NCBI GenBank assembly: GCA_006538405.1
Contig: BJKQ01000008.1
Location: 806,001-870,000 of the forward strand
Length of the DNA: 64,000 nucleotides
From: Hansfordia pulvinata
Lineage: Eukaryota; Ascomycota; Sordariomycetes; Xylariales
Reading direction: 5' to 3'
Positions 57,317-64,000 of the stretch are shown piece by piece. The translations under genes and the position numbers were made by a program. The notes under the pieces were generated by a model. The model worked only from the letters and a program-made list of their open reading frames with translations, did not search any database and was not told the origin of the DNA. The number at the start of each line of letters is the position of its first letter. The stretch's first letter is position 1.

Positions 57317-58888
57317 CGCGTCTGCCAGCCTACCTGCGTGGCAGGTAAGTGGCTCGCACTCCGGCAGGCCGGAAATGAGCTGATGGAAGCGATACTTTGG
57401 TTCGAAATGTCGTACTGGAAGATACATGTGCAAGAAAGAAATGATACATTGACCGGCAAAGAATGTGGCTCAACAACCTTATGATATATGCCGTGGTGGT
57501 GTGGCCATGCACAGGGAGTCATTCTCCCACCCAGCCTGGGACATCGAGGGCTTCATTTGCGTTCACAATCCGTCTCTCATAGGAGGTAAGTACCTTTGAA
57601 GGAACGAACCTACACTAGGTACCTTACCTTAGGGATTATTTGTTGATATCAGGCAGGCGTTGTCGCTGGGAAGGAGCGAGCCATCTTCGATGGGTCGGCA
57701 GCTTCGACCGGATGACATGGACCTGGGTACCAACCTACCGAATGGAAACGAAGCAAATGTCCGGGCTTGATCGAAGAGGTACCTACCTCCTTACCTACAT
57801 GTAAGTACTAGGTACCAGATAAGAACTCAGAACGGCGTACCTACTGGACGTGAGCAAGACCAGGATCTGTATTGAAGAAGAAGTAGGTAATGTGGCGGCC
57901 CTTATAGGTGTGGCCTCCAAGTCGTGCACACAAAAGAGGCCGGGCCTTCTGATATTCGAGAGCACCAACTAGCGACAGATCTTCCCTGGGGAAGAGGCAC
58001 AAGCTGTCTGCGCCAAACCCGCCTGACTTGCGCATCACGCAGCTGTAAAGACCTGATAACTTACCTACAAGTTGTAAGGCAACCGTCTGAAATATGGTCT
58101 TCCTTCATAATACAATACGAGGTGATGGAAGCCATTGGGCCTCTTTGTGGCCCGTCGTTGATGAGGTGTAGATGGACTCATGCATAGTACCTAACTGAGG
58201 CTATTGCGAGAGTCACGCACTGGCCCGCCCTCGAGGCCCAGGAAATACGTCTGGCGGCGGTGGGTCAGACCCAGACGGCCCGGCAGTATCCTCAAGCGCC
58301 GCCGTGGAACGATTCCGCAGTCTTTTGCCGGCGCAGGCGGGGCGGGGCAGCAACGGACTCTGACAAGGCCGGTACTCCATGACATCACCCCCCTCCGCCG
58401 TACCGCCCTGTACACAGCTACGGTGTACACCGGCACTTTTACTCGGCAAGGCAATATAACCCCATGAAGACAGCCTCATCACTTGAACCGAACAAACCTT
58501 TTCCCCCCAAGAACCGGCTCGCTGTCAATTAGCAAGCGATTACAAATGCCCAAGGCTCCCCGCAAGTGGCAGCGGCGGGTCACTATTTCCTGAGGAGACT
58601 TGGACCCGGGCGTGCAACTATAGAGAAAACGAACATCGTTCACACGACTCCCCCACTGCGCCGCCCGCCGACGCAAGCCGAGCCTCGTCCGGGAGTCGTG
58701 ATAACGACACACCAGCGATACCGCGATACCACCGCGAGCGACCTCGAGCACGGGGATCTGCGTTGGCCCACTGGCTGCTGCCGCATTGATAATCGATTAA
58801 TAACTCATCAGCCCAAAGAGCTGGACAGTACAGAAATATAATAAGACACCTCGGCGACACCACATAGAACGCTGCCATCTCCCATCCA
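57317..58888. other. Divergent spacer with AGGTACCT patch
   Basis: Separates the disordered gene (leftward) from the flavin-reductase-like gene (rightward). AGGTACCT, TACCTAC and CTAGGTACC words are dense at 57570-57860. No gene supported. Confidence 0.5.
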
Positions 58889-60183
58889 ATGCCACCACGG
58901 TCTCGGCTGCTGCCCCTCCATCTCCCCCGCCACTCCCCCCAACAACCCCTCCTCCTCGCGCCTTCGCACACCATCGCCCCTCGCACCCTCACCTTTTCCT
59001 ACAGAGCCCGTCCCAACTCTGCCCTCACGCCTACGCCGCCGCCGCTCTTGAGGACATTCACAACGGCGACGACGAAAATGTCCGCCCCGCGCCCCGACTT
59101 CAAGACGACCGAGGCCACCCGCCCGGACTGGGACGCGTCGGCGCGCTTCCGCGTCACCAAGACGGCCGACCCGTCCTGGCGCTTCGGCCAGGGCCCCAAC
59201 ACGACCTCCTCCTCCTCCGGCGGCGGCGACCCGTCGTCCCCTCCCCCCCCGCCGCGCAGCAGCAGCAGCCGCCAAAGCACGTCAGCATCGACCCCTACGA
59301 GGACGGGCGCCCGGCGGCCTTCAACTACAAGCTCCTGACCTCGGGCATCGTCCCGCGGCCCATCGGCTTCGTCTCCACGCAGTCGTCGAAATCATCGTCA
59401 TCCACAACAACGGCCAGCAGCAGCAGCACCACCACCAGCACCACCACCACCGGCCCAGGCAACGGCAACGGCAACGACGACGGCGGCGTCACCCTCAACC
59501 TCGCGCCCATGAGCTACTTCAACGTCATCGGCCACGACCCCCCTCTGTTCGCCCTGGGCATCTCCGGCCCGGGCCCCTCGTCCCTCGACCCGGCCACGGG
59601 CGAGGTCAAGAAGGAGGAGGGCCAGCAGGAGCCCGCCCGCCAGCCCAAGGACACCCTGCGTAACCTCGCCAACACCCGCGAGTGCGTCGTCAACATCATC
59701 TCCGAGTCCTTCGTCGAGGCCGCCAACGCCTGCTCCGTCGACGCGCCCCCCGGCGCCTCCGAGTGGGACGTCAGCGGCCTAACCCCCGTCTGGCCGCCGC
59801 CGTCCTCCCGGGTGGTCGGGGCCCCCCGCGTCGCCGAGGCCGTCTTCAGCGTCGAGTGCGTCGTCGAGAGCATCCGCGAGTTCCCCTCCCGCTCCCGCGG
59901 CGACGGCTCCACCTCCGGCTGCCTCGTCGTCCTCGAGGGCGTCCGCTTCTGGGTCCGCGAGGACGCCACCAACCTGCCCGACCGCAGCGAGGTCGACCCC
60001 CGGGTCCTCAGGCCCATGGGCCGCCTGGGCGGCATCTCCTACAGCCGCCTCGCCGACGCCATCGAGATCCCGCGCCCCAGCTTCGAGCGCGACGTCGGCG
60101 GCGCCGAGGGGTACGACAGCCTGGTCAGGGCCCGCGCCGCCGAGGCCAAAGGTGGTGCGAGGGGAAGCGCGGGCGGGGTGTAA
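58889..60183 (+). CDS. Flavin-reductase-like (FMN-binding split barrel) protein, with a one-base frameshift
   Basis: Member of the flavin reductase-like/FMN-binding split-barrel family, expected to bind FMN and act as an oxidoreductase. No intron is seen. The N-terminus (MPPRSRLLPLHLPRHSPQQP) is Arg/Leu/Ser-rich without acids until about residue 65, like a mitochondrial presequence; a second Met starts MSAPRPDFKTTEATRPDWD. Then come FRVTKTADPSWRFGQGPN, a low-complexity stretch, and the fold itself: HVSIDPYEDGRP, KLLTSGIVPRPIGFVST, LNLAPMSYFNVIGHDPPLFALGIS, KDTLRNLANTRECVVNI and RLGGISYSRLADAIEIPRP. The presequence half and the fold lie in different frames; the switch falls at the C8 run 59243-59250, where one extra C restores a 431-residue protein. 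A Ser/Thr-rich insert splits the first barrel strand region. Substrate unknown. Confidence 0.8.
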
Positions 60184-60538
60184 GGCGGCAGCTTGTAATC
60201 TTGACCTGTGTCCAGACTGCGTGTGGCAGTGCATGCGGACGGGTTTGGCTACACTCATTAGGCTGCTCACGAGCGCCGGTGCCTTTTTCCGGGCACCTCG
60301 TGAGTCACCGATTTGACATGTCGGAATCGCGCCGATTTCACCGCCGACGGGAGGGAGGTGATACACTGGCAGGAGCCACTGAAACAAGATGGCTCGCTTC
60401 AGCACTGCCGTCTGTAGAATACCAGGGAAATGACTCCGGACCGGTGGCGTACTCGGTCCGCAGCTTGATATAATAATAACATAACCCAGCCCAGCCGGCT
60501 GTATGATTTCGACCGCCATAGCGGACACGCTCTCCGCA
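60184..60538. other. Spacer between convergent genes
   Basis: Short shared 3' region; nothing identified. Confidence 0.5.
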
Positions 60539-62712
60539 TCACAACATGAAGCTTTCTCCCGGGTGAGAGAGCAGAAACTCGCAGCCGAGTTGAGCCTCCT
60601 CTTCATGCGCCTGTAGCTCCTCTATAATCGTCTCGCCAATCGGTTTGCCGTCCGTAAGCCTCTCCTTCACGTGTATAATCACAACTTTTAATCCCTTCAG
60701 CGCCAGCGGCACGCGTTGCTCCGGCACTCGGTGTGTCCTCTCGTGCTCCAAGTCGGAGAGACTCCTCTCCTTTGTCGGTGTCGATAACGGGGGGTATCGA
60801 AGCCGAGGTCTGCTGGGACGCCGACTCCCGAGGCTTCGGATCTCGACGGGCGTGTTGATTTGGGCGAGACCGGAGGCTCCTCGCCGCTCGATCGAGCCGC
60901 GACCCTGTCGGACCGCCGAATCGCATCGTCGGGACCTCTCTTCCGCTTCTTCGTGTCTATCCGCAGCGAGAACTGCCGCGCATTTTCCACCTCGGATGCC
61001 AACGCCGACATCTCCTCAATGACAAACCGGGGGGTCAGGTGACCGAAAAGTCGGTCTTCTGTCTGGCTGTCGTCGTATGAACATTCGATGAAGATGGCCT
61101 TCAGGTTTCCCTTTGCTATCCGCGGTGCTGCCTCTTGCCAGATGCCCAGATTCCGCGGCGAAAGAGACAAGCTGTCCGGCTCCACGTCTCCAAAGATCAA
61201 CACCTCTCTGCCCGTGGCCGTATCGCGGATGAAGTAGGCTGACGAGTCGTATACGCAGACGGATTCGCGCTCCTGGCCGGGGGAGCCATGGCCGAGAGGC
61301 ATGCTCGACGTGCGGAACAGAGAACCTGGCCCTGCCGCTGCGCCACTTCCCGGGAAACCCCTGGTTACCGTGGACGAGCCATCCATGCTGCCGAACCGTG
61401 AAGAGGTGCTCGATCCCCTATGCGTATGCTTCTCGATGCAATGGCCGTGGCTCACGCTGAAAATCCGAACGCCAATCCCGTCGCTGAGCTCAGTGTAACC
61501 CTTTCCATCTCCTTCGCCCAGAGCCGGGCTTCCACCTTCGACCAGGCGCATGAACGTCACCAGCCCCGCCCCGTTGTTTTCGTCCGACAGGTTAGGCCAG
61601 ATAACATTGTTGAAAATGTGATTTTTGAACGCCGAGATCGTAGACTGCAGGCCCGCTAGCCGCTTGGGCCTGGCGCCAGGAAGCCCTGCCGTATTGATGA
61701 CAAACCCGCTGATATGGTCCAGATGGGGATGTGTGATCAGGTATGTGTCGAGAAGTGTCCTGGTGATGTGCGAGGCGTTGGCTACCGGAGACGCAAAGTT
61801 CACTTGCATGCCGGCAAACGGGCCAGACTCGAGGGTATGCGGCAGAGGGACATGTGTACCGAGGCCCTCAGGCGACGTCTCCTGGAGAATTCTGGTGATT
61901 GCGGACAGATGAACACCGGCATCCACAGCGACAACCGATCCCTTAGTCCAGCCCGCCGTGACCGAGTGGACGAGCATCGCTGTCACATTGCTTTCCACCG
62001 GACCTCCGCCAGATCCCTGCAGACGTATGTCAGCGGCTATCGCGATCGTATTCGTTATGTTGGGGTCGCAAAGCAAGTCGCTCCATGTAACGCAGTGGAA
62101 GAATCTCGAGGAACAACACCGCCATCGTTTTCGCCAGGTTCGCTTGTGCTGTGGTATCACCTGGCCGTGCCTAGTGTACACAGCAATGCCGCGAGACACA
62201 AGAGCAGAGGTTTCCCCGTTGGGTCCACGCATGCCGCGAGCAGTGCTCGTGTGCACCCAGGTTACAACACGTTGCCGTGGTTTCACAAACAAAAGAAACG
62301 TACGTGGCTCCGATCGGGCGGTTCGCGGGCCACCTGACCTGTCAGATTCCACCGGCAATGTCGCAATGCATGTGGCTGCATGGTGCTACAGCGAGCGCCG
62401 GGGCCTGGGCTTGACATTTACAACGGCGAGGCCGGGCAGCCGGTGCAACCCCAGCTGCGCCAAAAGGAACAGGACAATCTGAAGGTACTCGTAAAATGGT
62501 GACAGCCAGGCGGGCGCAAAGCCGCCGTGGGACGGAAAACACTTTGGGGACACGAGTATCGAAGGCAATGGATGGGCAGCATGGGCGGTGCTTGCCCTAC
62601 CCAAAAGCAAAAGAAAAAAAAAAAGAAAAAAGAAAAGAGAGCAGCGACTCACGAGAACAATGACTTGCAAGGCGGGCTGCAGCGACGGACCCTCGTCATG
62701 GCCATCGGCCAT
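60539..62712 (-). CDS. pde1: Class II 3',5'-cyclic-nucleotide phosphodiesterase (Pde1 type), with a one-base frameshift
   Basis: Low-affinity cAMP phosphodiesterase of class II (metallo-beta-lactamase fold), which lowers cAMP in the PKA pathway. Exon 1, 62712-62653, encodes 20 residues ending LQVIVL; exon 2 starts at 62016 with GSGGGPVESNVT, which joins it exactly. The intron is 636 bases (GTGAGT to TGCAG), long for this window, and holds one TACTCGTA (62486). The metal-binding motif THPHLDH lies at about residues 115-121; VAVDAGVHLSAI, FSVSHGHCIE, IFGDVEPD and FIECSYDDSQ follow. The conserved C-terminus (LKGLKVVIIHVKERL, GETIIEEL, LGCEFLLSHPGESFML) is in another frame; one extra base at the run of six G (plus strand 60789-60794) restores a 512-residue protein. 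A basic, disordered segment (KKRKRGPDD) precedes it. Confidence 0.88.
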
Positions 62713-64000
62713 GGTGCTGGCGGCGCCACGGGCCGACGCGCAGAGTCGAAAGTAGGCGACCGAAGAGGCAAAGAGGCTGACGGCCTGGAGAAGAAGAAGA
62801 AAGCTGAGTGGCGGAGAGTGGCAGGGTGCCGAAGTGGGCGCCCAATGACGGGGAGAGCGCGGGGGGGCTGTTGAGGGTCGGCGCGGGATGAGCAGCGGGC
62901 GCAGCGAGCAGCCTCTGAAGGGTATATGTAGTAGACACGACAGCGGCACGGCAGGCAGACGGGGAGAAGTCGACACGGGGCCTGTGTGGTGGGCTTGGCC
63001 CGGGGGCGATGTTTCGCAAGGATCGAGGGCCACGTGATGCTCCGTGGGCATTCGAGAGGGCGGGGAGGGCTTAAGGTTTACCGGCGGGGCTTGTTCGTAA
63101 AAGGCGAGCAAGTGGCGGCGGCCGGGCTGCCCGTAGGCGGATGGATGGGTCGGTCGGACGCGGGCGGAGCGCGGGGCGGTACGACAGCAGCCAGGACAGA
63201 CGGCGTCGGCGACAGCGACAGCGAGCGCTGGAGAGACGATGGAAGGGAGAGAGGGACGGGATCGAGGGCCTGGTGTTGACGAACGATCCAATGCGACGCG
63301 ACGCGGGACGGCGCACCGCAGCGCAGGCGAGGCAGGGCGGACGCTCGCAGGCAGAGCTGAGGTGGGCCTCGGGCAGCCCGTCTGCCTCAACTCAATCGTG
63401 GCTTGCCCAATCAATGGTGGCTGGCTGGCGGTACTCGTAAGCTGACTGCCGACCCCAGTCCGAGGCGGGTCGGGGCTCATCAGCGGTGGCAGGGTGTGGA
63501 TGAGAAGAGGGCGGCCGTCGAGGGCAATGATGGGCAGGGCAGGGCAGGGCGGGTGGCAGGGCGCCGGCAGAGAGGGAGGGAGAGACGGGCTGGCCCTGGC
63601 ACCGATGATGGATGTCGACCAGGTTAGGTACAGTGGGTGGATGTGCCTAACGTACTACATGTACCAGGTATCTTAGGTAGTTACATTGAGGGATGTACCT
63701 GCTTCCGTTCCACTTTCATCGTGAATTCCATGGTTTGGATAGGCCTCGACCCAGTGTCTTTAATTGGTTAGGCGCCTGAGGTACCTAGAGTAATGGTGGG
63801 CAGTAGGTACCCACGGCTGGAGGCATATGGATGTGGCTAGGCATGTACTCTCAATGATTCCTGGCAGTGACCCTGGCACCAATTGAAGCCGGAGGCTTAC
63901 ATATTAGTCTCAGACTTACTGTGTTGCCACATACTGTCATGGACCCCTCGGTCTGCCAAATTCGATATCTTTACGAGAAAGACGCTTCCGAGATAAATAA
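62713..64000. other. Promoter side of pde1 and right edge
   Basis: No gene supported. TACTCGTA at 63433; AGGTACCT-type words at about 63620-63800. The GC-rich ORFs here have no recognisable domains. Confidence 0.5.

Overview
The window looks like nuclear DNA of a filamentous ascomycete, most likely a Sordariomycete. GC-rich genes are split by short introns that mostly begin GTGAGT or GTAAGT, codon third positions are strongly C/G-rich, and the protein families are fungal (C-14 sterol reductase, GH76, DUF3176, class II cAMP phosphodiesterase). Intergenic spacers are long, rich in microsatellites, and hold no recognisable intact transposon. The first ~2.4 kb is the exception: it is very AT/TpA-rich, stop-riddled and GC-poor, as expected of repeat DNA degraded by repeat-induced point mutation (RIP).

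Layout, left to right: AT-rich relic (1-2400); amidase (+, 2704-4883); low-complexity hypothetical gene (-, 5442-6050); 4.7 kb microsatellite-rich spacer; sugar-porter MFS transporter (+, 10756-12673); NiCoT-type nickel/cobalt transporter (+, 13961-15632); tRNA-Ser(AGA) (-, 16084-16165); 4.6 kb spacer; small secreted, probably GPI-anchored protein (+, 20759-21423); Ybp/glomulin-family protein (+, 23544-25597); 4 kb spacer; secreted protein with six 19-residue repeats joined by Arg-Arg sites (+, 29636-30949); C-14 sterol reductase (-, 31726-33348); mannose-6-phosphate-receptor-like membrane protein (+, 36584-37885); DUF3176 membrane protein (-, 38795-40870); secreted kinase-like protein (+, 44385-45558); cysteine-rich hypothetical protein (+, 48611-49500); GH76 mannanase (-, 50330-51556); disordered repeat protein with an in-frame TAG (-, 55217-57316); flavin-reductase-like protein (+, 58889-60183); class II cyclic-nucleotide phosphodiesterase (-, 60539-62712).

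The genes do not form a pathway or an evident cluster; each has its own spacer and both strands are used. Three signals stand out. (1) The octamer TACTCGTA/TACGAGTA occurs 29 times against about 2 expected, and never in an exon. (2) The repeat protein at 29.6 kb has the layout of a Kex2-processed peptide precursor. (3) Four to five genes need exactly one extra base to stay in frame, nearly always at a G/C homopolymer, which points to systematic undercalling in the assembly rather than independent gene loss. All protein names rest on motif recognition by eye; no database search was possible.
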